From Akkermansia muciniphila (lineage in GTDB: Bacteria > Verrucomicrobiota > Verrucomicrobiia > Verrucomicrobiales > Akkermansiaceae): a stretch of DNA of 50,466 nucleotides. Position numbers and translations under genes: made by a program. Under the pieces are notes generated by a model, which searched no databases, was not told the origin of the DNA, and saw only the letters and a program-made list of their open reading frames with translations. This document shows, in pieces, positions 35,301 through 43,676 of the stretch; the stretch's first letter is position 1; each line of letters starts with the position of its first letter. Location of the stretch: NCBI GenBank assembly GCA_945873305.1, contig CAMCCX010000007.1:1-50466 (forward strand). Reading direction: 5' to 3'.

Positions 35301-35898
35301 CGCGTGGTATGACGATGTTTATCTTCATGAAATCGGCAGCGGAGACATCGGTGCCAGCATTGCCGCGGTGGCCGGTCATTTCAGTGCCAGCGCGGATCCC
35401 GCAGCCCGCAAGGCACTCGCCGCGGCGCTTGCCTCGCGCACTGACGAGTTCTCCAAGAACCTGGTCACCGCCCTCGCTGCTCCGCGGATGGAAGCCAAGG
35501 CCCTCGTCCGCAAGCACGCCCCCGACCCGGCCGTCCATGAACGCGGCCTCGCCGTTTACAACCGAACCTGCATCGCCTGCCACGGCCCCGAAGGCAAAGG
35601 CGTCCCTGGCGCGTTCCCACCGCTCGATGGCTCTAGCTGGGTCACCGGAGATCCCACCGTTCCGGCGCGCATTGTCCTGCTAGGTCTTCAGGGGCCCATC
35701 GAAGTTTCCGGCCAGAAATTCGCCAACATCATGCCGCCGCACACCGATCTCAAGGACGCGGAAATCGCCGATGTCATCACTTACGTCCGCCAATCTTGGA
35801 GTAACGACGCTTCACCCGTTAGTAAGGAGGCCGTCACGCAAACCCGCACGGCCTCGGCAGCGCGCGGCAAGCCTTGGACCGCTGACGAACTCAAGTGA
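32356..35898 (+). CDS. Exported ThuA / PVC-type dehydrogenase / CBM-like / cytochrome c protein
   Basis: This 1180-residue protein has a signal peptide (KKPLLVTLGILLAALGYSQ). The domains in order are a ThuA domain (about 31-245), a PVC-type 'membrane-bound dehydrogenase' beta-propeller (about 280-620; GFELSLFASEPDVVNPIHI, then DTNGDGKADKFTLF), HEAT-like helices (about 655-820), a carbohydrate-binding-like beta-sandwich (from about 843) and a C-terminal cytochrome c domain. The last carries CIACH at 1072-1076 and a Met-ligand region NIMPPH. This points to periplasmic oxidation of a sugar or alcohol with electrons leaving through haem. Substrate and cofactor are not known. The ATG at 32356 is preferred over TTG 32341. 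Expression is probably set by the adjacent PAS-AraC protein. Confidence 0.9.
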   Translation: MKKPLLVTLGILLAALGYSQTLKPSADAPRHVEILFLGAPTANHPGHDPVERYRVLKKALGVDGINLTYTEDLNDIRRDVLDRYDGVMLYGNWQQNEAMDPARESALLGYVNDGGAFLPIHCASACFGGSDAFVKLVGGRFKSHDAGVFTTTCVAPDHPVMRGYAGFETWDETYVHDRLTDDRTVLQLRDKEPWTWVRAQGKGKVFYTAYGHDMRCWGQPAFHELLRRAILWSVGEKVRAKLAAMDLPKLESEEMILPGYRDRKTITSGQKPLSPADSIKLAQVPNGFELSLFASEPDVVNPIHITWDHRGRAYVIETVDYPNNLQAGNLGHDRIHICDDTNGDGKADKFTLFADKLSIPTSAVFVHGGLVSTNGSDMIFLKDTDGDDKADVRQVLFTGFKTNDTHAGVSNLRYGFDNWIYATVGYAGFEGSVGGQQHKFSTGLFRFKPDGSRLEFLQNTTNNTWGLGFTPDFDILGSTANGNPSWYFTFAKELYEKSGVAQPRTPAGDKNPLFFPASLDIRQVDQLDRYTSAAGHAFYTSGRFPESFGKNIAFVCEPTGKLVGQFEVTPKGAGFVSRQLPNNLYSSADGWSGPVFAETGPDGAVWIADWYNLIIQHNPTPNVKSAGYDAKNGRGNAYETPLRDTSRGRVFRVYPKGSKDDANPKLVATDLDSLIKGLGHSNLFWRLQAQRLIVESGSSSAAEKLRVIVKSKAIPAAVHAFYSLHGLGALDAATVQSALASEDRGLRRAAISSAPADENLADSFIKDGVFTAASPRELAGIFAALVRITPSERIGKALHATLAASKDSILNDAVLNDSWQIAARQHAPGVILTTAGSTSAAATVPVNLIPNPDFSGSDLGLWKLHSYKVERPDSVELSISPDGRNGGTALKIVSASVADAGAGATLTVKPNTRYRLGGWIRTEKLKNHDGKGAMFNVHGLNSSEGVSGTTDWKEIGMEFDSGDRTEVLVHCLFGGYGGGVGTAWYDDVYLHEIGSGDIGASIAAVAGHFSASADPAARKALAAALASRTDEFSKNLVTALAAPRMEAKALVRKHAPDPAVHERGLAVYNRTCIACHGPEGKGVPGAFPPLDGSSWVTGDPTVPARIVLLGLQGPIEVSGQKFANIMPPHTDLKDAEIADVITYVRQSWSNDASPVSKEAVTQTRTASAARGKPWTADELK

Positions 35899-35942
35899 CC
35901 GGGTGAAATCGGCCTCGACCTCCCAGCGGGGCGTGCTATCGA

Positions 35943-36572
35943 ATGCACACAAGCATGGAACCCGAACCCGAGATCACCGCCGCGCTGAAGCCAGAGTCGG
36001 AAATCAAACCGGTGGTGATTCCACCACCCGATTTGCCGCGACCATCAGCTCAACCGCCGTTATTACCTCCTGCTTCACCGCAGGGCGCCGAGGACACCGT
36101 GAAGGTGAAAATCCGCAACCCGCAGGAGGCCGGTGACGAGGGCTCTCTGGTCGCAGGTCAGGCGTCCTTCAACTCCCGCGTCACGGCCGCGGTGATAGAC
36201 ATGGTCGTCGCGTCGGGCATCGCTATCGGGCTCGCCTTTATCTTGCCCGGATTCGCCGACCGCCTCGCCTGGCTGGCGGCGATTGCCTACCTGGTGACCC
36301 GCGACTCGCTGCCGTTTCTCGGCGGCCAGAGTGTTGGGAAAAAGGCGATGAAGCTCAGGGCGGTGACGGTTGACGGACAGTCGCTGGTCGGGAACTGGGA
36401 AGCCGCGCTCATCCGCAACGGCGTGCTGGCGATTCCGTTATTTGCGTTCGTCGAGTTGTTCATCCTGCTCACTCGCGAGGATAAACCCGAGCGCGGTCTC
36501 CGGCTCGGCGACGAGTGGGCGAAGACGAAGGTGATCATCGAGGAGACCCGCCCAAGTGTCGATAGTCCGTGA
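35943..36572 (+). CDS. RDD family membrane protein
   Basis: The 209-residue protein begins with about 70 residues of Pro- and Glu-rich, probably disordered sequence. An RDD domain follows: FNSRVTAAVIDMVVASGIAIGLAFI (first helix, with the conserved Arg and Asp), a second helix near DRLAWLAAIAYLV, the loop GGQSVGKKAMKLRAVTVDG, and a third helix after LIRNG. RDD proteins are small inner-membrane proteins, some linked to ion exchange; the role here is unknown. A start at 35955 (MEPEPE) is equally possible. Confidence 0.8.
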   Translation: MHTSMEPEPEITAALKPESEIKPVVIPPPDLPRPSAQPPLLPPASPQGAEDTVKVKIRNPQEAGDEGSLVAGQASFNSRVTAAVIDMVVASGIAIGLAFILPGFADRLAWLAAIAYLVTRDSLPFLGGQSVGKKAMKLRAVTVDGQSLVGNWEAALIRNGVLAIPLFAFVELFILLTREDKPERGLRLGDEWAKTKVIIEETRPSVDSP

Positions 36573-36616
36573 TTTACGCGCTTTCCAATCGCCGGTGACC
36601 CAGTCAACTTTCCGCC

Positions 36617-37093
36617 ATGGAGAGTCATGAGGTCTTGAAGCGGGCGCTGCGGAAAACCACCCCGAAGGCGGTTGCCGCCGAGTTGGGAGTGTCGCTTTCC
36701 CTGGTTTACAAGTGGGCCGAGAAGCCCTCGGACTACGGTTCGGGCAGTCACAATCCGTTGGATCGCTTGCTTCAGATCATCGACCTGAGCGGCGACAACG
36801 GCATCGTCGAGTGGCTGTGCCACCGCCAGGGCGGGCATTTCGTGAAAGACCCGGACGTGAGCGGCCATCAGATCGACCATGTTCTGCCAGCCACCCAGGA
36901 GATCATCGGGCAGTTTTCAAATCTGCTCAACCAGATCTCCACGGCCGCCATCGATCACTCGGTGAGCAAGGACGAGGCTAGTGAAATCCGCCAGTGCTGG
37001 GACAAGCTGAAAAGCTACGCGGAAGGCTTTGTCCGATGCTGTGAAAACGGCGACTTCAAGACGATGTCGCGGGTCCCGCCGTCAGATCGTTAG
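36617..37093 (+). CDS. Helix-turn-helix protein, phage CII/CP76-like
   Basis: The 158-residue protein has an N-terminal helix-turn-helix (TPKAVAAELGVSLSLVYKWA) followed by DRLLQIIDLSGDNGIVEWLCHRQGGHFV and a helical C-terminal half. The layout resembles the phage regulatory CII/CP76 group, relatives of which occur as single genes in Verrucomicrobiota and Planctomycetota. No other phage genes are nearby, so it looks like a resident regulator rather than prophage. It is 44 bases after the RDD gene and convergent with the 188-residue membrane protein gene. Confidence 0.75.
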   Translation: MESHEVLKRALRKTTPKAVAAELGVSLSLVYKWAEKPSDYGSGSHNPLDRLLQIIDLSGDNGIVEWLCHRQGGHFVKDPDVSGHQIDHVLPATQEIIGQFSNLLNQISTAAIDHSVSKDEASEIRQCWDKLKSYAEGFVRCCENGDFKTMSRVPPSDR

Positions 37094-37180
37094 GTGCGAC
37101 GGGTTTCACTTTCACCAGTGATGGTCGTCGAGGTCCAAGTCGGCGCCAATCGCCCAGCGGCAAATCGTCTTCCAAGTTCG

Positions 37181-37747
37181 TTAGCGTTGGAGCAGGCCGA
37201 TGATCGGCGGCAGGGTTTCCTTCCAGGCGTGGGCGACGGCGCAGCGGATCACGGCGTCCTCGTCGTCGCGGCGGGGGAAGGTCTTTGCCTCGCGAAGTTT
37301 CTTGGCAGCCAGGGTGATGGCGTTGAGTTCGGAGCCGAGCGAAAGCAATCCAAGCGCGCAGGCCAGCGCGGTAGCCGCTAGCAGAACGGAGATGCCGCCC
37401 ATGATCGGGATTTTCGCGACCAACACCGCGAAGACCGCGATGATGCCGCTGAGCGGAGGCACGGCCATGCCGAAGCGGCGGGCGTTTTCGCGCGAGTTGG
37501 CGGATTTCGGATCTCGCTCGCGCCACTCGGCCAGCGCCTTGAGCCGGAGTTGGCGGCCGAACTCGGCGGCCGAATCCTCGGCGCGGTGGATCACGGCGGT
37601 GTCGTCCGGTGCGGGCATCCAGGCACCGAGGTCGCAGCGGCACGGACGTTTGCCCGTCTCCGCCAGCACCCGCAGCCCGAACATCCAGCGGGCGATGAGC
37701 GCGGCGGCGATGGGAAGAGCGGAGAATAAAAACAGGATGCGCCACAT
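37181..37747 (-). CDS. Hypothetical membrane protein (188 aa)
   Basis: No family is recognised. The protein opens with a membrane helix (about residues 4-24, ILFLFSALPIAAALIARW). A soluble stretch with CRC (about 36-38) and charged helices follows, then two hydrophobic segments (about 101-117 and 119-139) and a short basic tail. It starts 24 bases downstream of the hrpB stop and may be co-transcribed. The central ENARRFGMAVPPLSGI turn could mark re-entry into the membrane. Confidence 0.7.
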   Translation of the reverse strand: MWRILFLFSALPIAAALIARWMFGLRVLAETGKRPCRCDLGAWMPAPDDTAVIHRAEDSAAEFGRQLRLKALAEWRERDPKSANSRENARRFGMAVPPLSGIIAVFAVLVAKIPIMGGISVLLAATALACALGLLSLGSELNAITLAAKKLREAKTFPRRDDEDAVIRCAVAHAWKETLPPIIGLLQR

Positions 37748-37771
37748 GGAATTGAGGGAAACGGTTGGATG

Positions 37772-40360
37772 TTATTTTCTGGGAGAGCCCGCCGCGACCC
37801 ACGCCCGCGGATCGTCCGGCCATGGATGTCTGGGATAACGACCGGCGACTTCTTTTTTCATCTGCGCGTAGCCGGTCTGCCAGAAGCCTTTCAGGTCCTT
37901 GGTCATTTGCCAGGGTTTCTGTCCGGGCGTGAGGATGTGGACGAGCAGGGGGACGCGGCCGTTGGCGATCATCGGCGTCTCCCAGATTCCAAACAGGTGC
38001 GAGACCCGCACGGAAATGAACGGGTCCATGCCGAACGCGTAAGTGATCTTGGCGGATTGGCCGTTAGGCAGATTCACCCGCTCCGGGCAATACGAATCCA
38101 GCGCCGCGCGCTGGGCGGCGCTGAGCCACTCGCGCAGCACGCGCCAGACGTTCGCCTCCTTGATTTCCTTGTAGCTCACCGCGCCGTGGCAGATCTGCGC
38201 GATCGCGTCGGTGCGGTCCTCGTCGGACCAGCCGGGCATTTCCAACTCCGGCATCCACTTGCCAAGGGAGGCGAGCCGCGCGGTCCATTGCTCGACGGAA
38301 TGATCCCAGTTTTTCAAATCGAGCTCACCGGATAGCACCCGTGCCGCGAGGATTTCGGCCGCGGCGTCGAGGTTCACGCCGTGGTCGCTTTCCTTGGCTT
38401 CGAGCACCAGGTCGCGGAAGCGGGTTTCCTTTCTGGCAACCACCCGGCGGCGGGTTTCGTCCCAGGCCGCGCCATCGGTGACAGCCAGATCTTCGGGAAA
38501 AAGCTCGGCCAACCAAGCCGGATCGACCGCGGTGGCGCGGCGGAGGTGGACGATGATTTCCCGTGCCTCGACCTCGGTGATTTCGGCGGCGACGAAGGCC
38601 GGGGCGTTCCTCACGCAGGAATCCTCGTCGAGCTTGCCCTTGCGGTTTCCCACCAGCTTGCAAGCCAGCGTGCCCTGGCTGACGCGGATCGCTAACTGAT
38701 CGCTGAACGCCGCCAGCATCGCCTTGCCGACCGACTCGCGGCGGGCCTTGAAATCCACCGGCTGCCATTGCCAACCGAAGCGCTTCGCCAACGCACACAG
38801 CCGATCAAATCCCTGCGCCGTTTCCCGTGCTCCGCGCGCCATCACGCCGACCTGATCGCAACGGCGCGGATCGAAGCCCATCGCCTCGGCCGACTCGAAG
38901 GCGCGCCATTCGCCGGCGAAATCCGAATCGTCGTCCGGGAAAATGAAATCCTTGCGGCCCGGTCCGCCGCGTTTGTTGGTGAAGATTCCGTCGCCTTGCA
39001 CCGTTGCTGCAATGAACGCGGTTTCCGCCACGCAGCCGTGTTCGTAGCCGGCTAACATCAGCCTGGAGAACCGCGGCTCCAGCGGCAGGGACGCCATTTT
39101 CCGGCCTTCTTCGGTGAGTGTTCCCGAGCTGTCGAGCGCCCCCAGATCGTGCAGCAGGCGTTCGGCACGGGACAGCGATTCTTCCGTCGGCGCGTTGAAC
39201 CAGCGGAAATCGCGGACCTCGGATACGCCCGCCGCCTTGAGCAGAAGCGCGGCTTCCGCCAGATCCACGCGATGGACTTCCGGCGCTTCAAACTCGGCGC
39301 GCCGCGCGTGGTCCGCCTCGCTCCACAAGCGGAACGCGCGGCCCGGCGCCGTCCGACCGGCGCGACCCGTGCGTTGCTCGGCGGCGGCACGGGAGATTTT
39401 CTTGATGAGCAGCGTGTTGATCCCGCGGCGCGGCTCGAACGATGCGATGCGCGCCAAGCCGCTATCAATCACCGTCCGCACGCCGTCGATGGTCAGCGAG
39501 GTTTCCGCCACGTTGGTGGCGACGATGATTTTCGGGCGCGGGCCGGGGGAAATCGCTGCTTCCTGCGCGGCGGGCTGCAGTGCGGAATACAGCGGGAAAA
39601 CGTCCCAGCCCTTCGCGATCGTGTTTTCCAACAGCTCAATGGTCCGGCGGATCTCGTGGGTGCCGGGGAGGAACATCAGGATGTTTCCCGGTTCCGGCAT
39701 CGCCATCGCCTCGCGGCAGACACTAGCCATTCTCTCCCAGATCGGCGTCTCGCGTGGCGGTCCGCCGCGGCGATCATTCACCGACGGCCGGTCCGCTCGA
39801 TAGAGCACCTGCACCGGATGCGTCCGCCCGCCCGCTTCGAGCGAGACCGCAGGCGCGAGGTAGTCGGCCAGCCCCGCCGTTTCCAGCGTGGCGGACATCA
39901 CCACCACCCGCAGATCCGGCCGCGGGCCTTCCTGTAAATCGAGGCACCGCGCCAAGGCGATGTCCACTGCGAGACGCCGCTCGTGGAACTCGTCGAACAC
40001 CACCGCGCCCACGCCTTCCAGCGTCGGGTCGTCTTGAATCCAGCGCTGGAAAACCCCGTCGGTCAGATAGATGATCCGCGTGTCGGCGCGGTATTTGGTG
40101 TCGAAACGCACCGCGTAGCCGACCTCGTTGCCGAGCGTCGCCTTGCGTTGTTTGGCCACCCAGCCCGCCAGCAGGCGCGCCGCCATCCGCCGCGGTTCGA
40201 TGACGAGGATGCGCCCTGAAATCCCAGCATCCACCAGCATTCCCGGCACGGACGTGGATTTCCCCGAGCCGGTCGGGGCCTTGAGCAAAACGCGCGAGCG
40301 ATCCCCGGCAGCCACGGCGGCGCGGAGATCATCGGCGATTTCAAAGACAGGCAAGGTCAC
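37772..40360 (-). CDS. hrpB: ATP-dependent RNA helicase HrpB
   Basis: The 862-residue DExH-box helicase carries motif I APTGSGKST, motif II VVFDEFHERR, motif III VVMSATLE and motif VI QRTGRAGR. A helicase-associated domain and an HrpB-specific C-terminal domain (SYCPERVNLPNGQSAKITY, then a segment ending PGQKPWQMTKDLKGFW) follow. The start is GTG at 40360, eight residues before the conserved region, with no good alternative. HrpB's cellular role is poorly defined; RNA remodelling is assumed. It is preceded by a 99-residue unknown gene and followed by a membrane protein gene on the same strand. Confidence 0.95.
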   Translation of the reverse strand: MTLPVFEIADDLRAAVAAGDRSRVLLKAPTGSGKSTSVPGMLVDAGISGRILVIEPRRMAARLLAGWVAKQRKATLGNEVGYAVRFDTKYRADTRIIYLTDGVFQRWIQDDPTLEGVGAVVFDEFHERRLAVDIALARCLDLQEGPRPDLRVVVMSATLETAGLADYLAPAVSLEAGGRTHPVQVLYRADRPSVNDRRGGPPRETPIWERMASVCREAMAMPEPGNILMFLPGTHEIRRTIELLENTIAKGWDVFPLYSALQPAAQEAAISPGPRPKIIVATNVAETSLTIDGVRTVIDSGLARIASFEPRRGINTLLIKKISRAAAEQRTGRAGRTAPGRAFRLWSEADHARRAEFEAPEVHRVDLAEAALLLKAAGVSEVRDFRWFNAPTEESLSRAERLLHDLGALDSSGTLTEEGRKMASLPLEPRFSRLMLAGYEHGCVAETAFIAATVQGDGIFTNKRGGPGRKDFIFPDDDSDFAGEWRAFESAEAMGFDPRRCDQVGVMARGARETAQGFDRLCALAKRFGWQWQPVDFKARRESVGKAMLAAFSDQLAIRVSQGTLACKLVGNRKGKLDEDSCVRNAPAFVAAEITEVEAREIIVHLRRATAVDPAWLAELFPEDLAVTDGAAWDETRRRVVARKETRFRDLVLEAKESDHGVNLDAAAEILAARVLSGELDLKNWDHSVEQWTARLASLGKWMPELEMPGWSDEDRTDAIAQICHGAVSYKEIKEANVWRVLREWLSAAQRAALDSYCPERVNLPNGQSAKITYAFGMDPFISVRVSHLFGIWETPMIANGRVPLLVHILTPGQKPWQMTKDLKGFWQTGYAQMKKEVAGRYPRHPWPDDPRAWVAAGSPRK

Positions 40361-40391
40361 GCGGGAGGATTTGCCGGAAAACCCAACGAGT

Positions 40392-40464
40392 GGCGATCTC
40401 CGAATCGCCTCTTTTTCACGAGGACGTCTATTCCCCTTGGTTTTCGATTCAGTCGAAAATTTTT
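40392..40464 (+). terminator. Two consecutive terminator-like hairpins on the + strand
   Basis: GGCGAT-CTCCGA-ATCGCC (40392-40409) is followed by TCTTTTT, and TTTTCGA-TTCAG-TCGAAAA (40441-40459) by TTTTT. Both look like intrinsic terminators for + strand transcription, yet the only genes here are on the minus strand. The second overlaps the stop codon of the minus-strand gene ending at 40449. They may stop antisense transcripts, or act on the minus strand without a U-run. Confidence 0.45.
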
Positions 40465-40748
40465 CGCGCCTTCCAGTATATCTTCTCTCCTATTTCAGAA
40501 GGCGGCTCTGAAAACTTGCGAAGCGTGAATTCATGATATTCGTCACGCTTGTCCCCGTAGTCCCTTAAAAGACGAACCATGATCACCTTTGCCCGGGCAG
40601 GATCTTTCAGAGGGGGCGTGTTCCGGAGATCCCCATTGAAAGCGGTTTTGTAAGACGTGATGACACCGTCATGGTCAAAGGGAAAAGTAACCGAGTGAAT
40701 CGCCCCACGCTGATCCGTGACTCGAACCTTCACAGTTCCTCCATCCAT
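40449..40748 (-). CDS. Hypothetical protein (99 aa), AT-rich
   Basis: The 99-residue protein starts with a probable beta-rich part (MDGGTVKVRVTDQRGAIHSV) and ends in helices with a basic tail (GEKIYWKARKIFD). No signal peptide and no recognised family. It is visibly more AT-rich than hrpB and polX, which suggests a later arrival, though the coding pattern is ordinary. It lies between the 303-residue unknown gene and hrpB on the same strand. Confidence 0.65.
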   Translation of the reverse strand: MDGGTVKVRVTDQRGAIHSVTFPFDHDGVITSYKTAFNGDLRNTPPLKDPARAKVIMVRLLRDYGDKRDEYHEFTLRKFSEPPSEIGEKIYWKARKIFD

Positions 40749-40914
40749 GTATTAGCCGGCTTGCACCGACTTCGGCGGCAAGACTATCGACCTGAACGGC
40801 TCTTCATCCTTGGAAAGGTTAAGGGGCGCGGGTTTGCGCAAGAAGAGAGCGAGCGGGAAAACGACGAGGGTCGCCGATACTATCAGAAGAGAGGGTTTCC
40901 GGCGTTTCATCAAT

Positions 40915-41826
40915 TCAGCGGGGCGCCAGTTCCAGTGCCTGCTCGATTTGCACGGCCATGGCGGGCTCTAGCAAAAGCAGGATTTTGAGTTGCGCCGGGT
41001 GGAGGGTTTTGATCTGGGAGACGAGATCCGCGGCGGCATGGTCGGTGGCCAGCGGGTCGGCTGCCGGCTTGAATTGCTGGCCGACGAGGAAGGGAAGGAT
41101 GCTGTTGGCGGCGAGGAGTCTGGCTGGAGCGAGGTTCTGAAAGCCGTATCCGCCGGTGATCACGGGCCGGGGCAGCAGGAACGACGCCTCGTCCGCCTGG
41201 TTTCCATACCAGCGTTTCCAGGTGATCTTCTCCTGCCCGGGCGTCAGCTGGCAGAGGTCCCATGGCATCAATCCCGCCGCGGGATCCAGGATCCATAGTT
41301 TCGGTGAGATCAAGAGCTCGATGGGAGCCGTGCCGGTGACCACATACCACTTGCCCTGGTGCTCGAAGGAGCGGGGGGCGATGGTCAGGGCTTCGATGAA
41401 ATCCGCTTTCGCCAGATCGAACCGCTCGGCGAGCCTGGCGGTCGCTTGGGCGGATTGTTCCGGTGTTAGGCGGAGCCCGTCTGCCAGCGCGTCGCGATAC
41501 CAGCGGTGCTGCGTTCGCCGCTGCGCGAGATATTCCTCGCGGGGAGCGACGCGGATGCCCTGGTCCAGTCCGGCGATTTTGAAGTCCTCGATGATCCAGC
41601 CGATCTGCCGTTCGGTGAGTCCGGTTTCGCAGCGGGCGGCATAGTCGCCGGACCAAGGCACGGCGGGCGGGCGGACCGCATGACGGGTTTTCAGCGGAGG
41701 CGGTGGGGTTTGATGGCGGGCCTTGAGGTCATTGGCCACGCTGACCTGTGCCTGCCAGAATGCGGCGGCCGTCGCAAAGGTGGCAAACACGATCCACGCC
41801 AATGAATTTCTGAGAGGCTTCGACAT
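40915..41826 (-). CDS. Hypothetical exported or anchored protein (303 aa)
   Basis: From the ATG at 41826 the protein has a single hydrophobic N-terminal segment (about residues 7-27, SLAWIVFATFATAAAFWQA), so it is secreted or membrane-anchored. The rest is soluble, with a helical TERQIGWIIEDFKIAGL stretch, a middle region with WYRDALADGLRLTPEQSAQ, and a helical end. No family is recognised. A longer frame to 42084 overlaps polX and is not supported. It lies 65 bases downstream of polX on the same strand. Confidence 0.7.
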   Translation of the reverse strand: MSKPLRNSLAWIVFATFATAAAFWQAQVSVANDLKARHQTPPPPLKTRHAVRPPAVPWSGDYAARCETGLTERQIGWIIEDFKIAGLDQGIRVAPREEYLAQRRTQHRWYRDALADGLRLTPEQSAQATARLAERFDLAKADFIEALTIAPRSFEHQGKWYVVTGTAPIELLISPKLWILDPAAGLMPWDLCQLTPGQEKITWKRWYGNQADEASFLLPRPVITGGYGFQNLAPARLLAANSILPFLVGQQFKPAADPLATDHAAADLVSQIKTLHPAQLKILLLLEPAMAVQIEQALELAPR

Positions 41827-41891
41827 TTTCGGACAATCGTTCCGATCATAGTCGGCGGCATGGGAAAAAGCTATGGGAAAGGCGAAGGGAT

Positions 41892-43631
41892 TCAGCGCTT
41901 GGCCTTGGGCGTCTTGAAAAAGTTCTCCACCTCGGTCACCGGGCGGGTGTTGAAAACGTCCTGTCTGCGCAGCCAGCCCTTGCGGGCGAGGCGGACGCCG
42001 AGGCCGATGTGGTGGATGCCGGCGGTGGAGTGCGCGTCGGGATTGATCGAGCAGAGCACGCCCTTGTCGCGGGCGCGCTTCCACCAGCGCCAGTCCATGT
42101 CGAGGCGGCGCGGGTTGCAGTTGAGCTCAATGATGGTGCGGGTCTCGGCGGCGCAATCGATGACCATGGCGTGATTCACGGCATAGCCATCGCGCTTGAG
42201 CAGGAGCCGGCCGGTGAGGTGACCGAGCATGGTGACGTGCTCGTTTTCCATGGCGCGGCAAATCCGGCGGGTCATTTCCTCTTCGGAGAGCGTGAAGGAT
42301 GCGTGGACCGAGGCGACGCAGTAGTCGAGCCGGGCTAACAGCGAGTCGTCGAAATCGAGCGATCCGTCTTTGTGGATGTCCACCTCGGAGCCGGCGAAGA
42401 GCCGGAAATGTTCGTAACCGGCGTTGAGCTTGGCGATGGATTCGATTTGCTCTAGCAGGCGCTCCTCGTCGAGGCCGTTTGCTTGAAACGAGGCTTTCGA
42501 GTGATCGGCGATGCCAAGGTATTGGAGCCCGAGATCCATGGCTTCCTCGGCCATTTCCGAGAGGGTTGCGTGGCCGTCGGAAGCGGTGGTGTGATTGTGG
42601 AAGGTGCCGCGGAGCTGGCCGAGTTCGACGAGGCGCGGAAGCTTGTGATGGGCGGCGGCTTCGAGTTCGCCGGTATTTTCGCGGAGCTCGGGCGGGATGA
42701 AGTCGAGACCAAGCGCGCGGTAGATGTCGGCTTCCTCGTTGACTTCCGGAATCGGCGCCGGGTTCTCTTTGTGAGTCGGGGTGAAGCCGTATTCGTTGAG
42801 GGAAAGCCCTTGTTTCAGCGCGAGCGAACGAAGAGCGACGTTGTGCTCCTTGGAGCCGGTGAAGTAGAGCAGGGCGAACGGGTATTGCGCGTTAGAGACG
42901 GCGCGGAGGTCGCACTGGATTCCGGATTTGAGGCGGATGGAGGATTTGGTGTCGCCGCAGCCGATGATGGACTGGATCTGCGGGAGGGTGGTGAAATCCT
43001 CGCAGACGAGAGCGGGTTCCTTGGTGGCGACGAGGAAATCGAGATCGTGGATGGTTTCCTTCGCCCGGCGGAACGAACCCGCGACGGTGACCCGGGAAAC
43101 CTCGGGGTGGGTGCGGAGCAGGCCGGTGATTTCCTCCACCAGCGGGCTGACGGAGCCTAGCAGGAATGTGTCGGCGAAGGATTCGCGGTGGGCGATGGCT
43201 TCGAGGATCTTGGTCTGGGTCTTGGCACCGAAGCCGGGAAGGCCCGCGACTTTCCCTGCATTACAGGCGGCCTTGAGATCGGCGACGGAGGTGATGCCGA
43301 GAGTGTCGTGGAGGGCTTTCACCTTCTTCGGGCCGAGGCCTTGGACGTCGAAGAGCTCGAAAAGTCCGGCGGGAAATTCCGCGCGGAGGGTTTCATGGAA
43401 CTGCAGCTTGCCGGTGCTGGCGAGTTCGTGAAGTTTCTCGCGGAGCGCCTCGCCGATGCCCTCGATGCCGGTGAGTTCGTTGTCTCGCGCGAGCGCGACG
43501 ATGTCGCCATCGAAGTTCCTCACGGCTTGAGCGCCGTTGCGGTAGGCGCGGATCTTGAATGGATTCTCGCCCTTGAGCTCTAGCAACGAGGCGATTTCTT
43601 CAAGGACTTCGGCAAGGTCTTCACGGGTCAT
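41892..43631 (-). CDS. polX: DNA polymerase/3'-5' exonuclease PolX
   Basis: This family X repair polymerase fills small gaps in base-excision or end-joining repair. The 579-residue protein has an N-terminal 8-kDa-type helical domain with helix-hairpin-helix motifs ([36 protein letters not shown]). The nucleotidyltransferase core has [17 protein letters not shown] (metal Asp pair) and IQCDLRAV (third Asp). A C-terminal PHP exonuclease domain from about residue 340 contains [13 protein letters not shown] and NPDAHST. The length matches bacterial PolX. It is followed by an endonuclease/exonuclease/phosphatase gene upstream on the same strand. Confidence 0.96.
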   Translation of the reverse strand: MTREDLAEVLEEIASLLELKGENPFKIRAYRNGAQAVRNFDGDIVALARDNELTGIEGIGEALREKLHELASTGKLQFHETLRAEFPAGLFELFDVQGLGPKKVKALHDTLGITSVADLKAACNAGKVAGLPGFGAKTQTKILEAIAHRESFADTFLLGSVSPLVEEITGLLRTHPEVSRVTVAGSFRRAKETIHDLDFLVATKEPALVCEDFTTLPQIQSIIGCGDTKSSIRLKSGIQCDLRAVSNAQYPFALLYFTGSKEHNVALRSLALKQGLSLNEYGFTPTHKENPAPIPEVNEEADIYRALGLDFIPPELRENTGELEAAAHHKLPRLVELGQLRGTFHNHTTASDGHATLSEMAEEAMDLGLQYLGIADHSKASFQANGLDEERLLEQIESIAKLNAGYEHFRLFAGSEVDIHKDGSLDFDDSLLARLDYCVASVHASFTLSEEEMTRRICRAMENEHVTMLGHLTGRLLLKRDGYAVNHAMVIDCAAETRTIIELNCNPRRLDMDWRWWKRARDKGVLCSINPDAHSTAGIHHIGLGVRLARKGWLRRQDVFNTRPVTEVENFFKTPKAKR

Positions 43632-43676
43632 GGAATTGAATTGTTACAGGCTGCGGGCTGGGGAAGCCACCATCTT

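Noticed and set aside
36617-37093. Prophage remnant around the CII/CP76-like regulator
   Set aside because: No integrase, structural or lysis genes and no attachment-site repeats are nearby; flanking genes are ordinary chromosomal ones.
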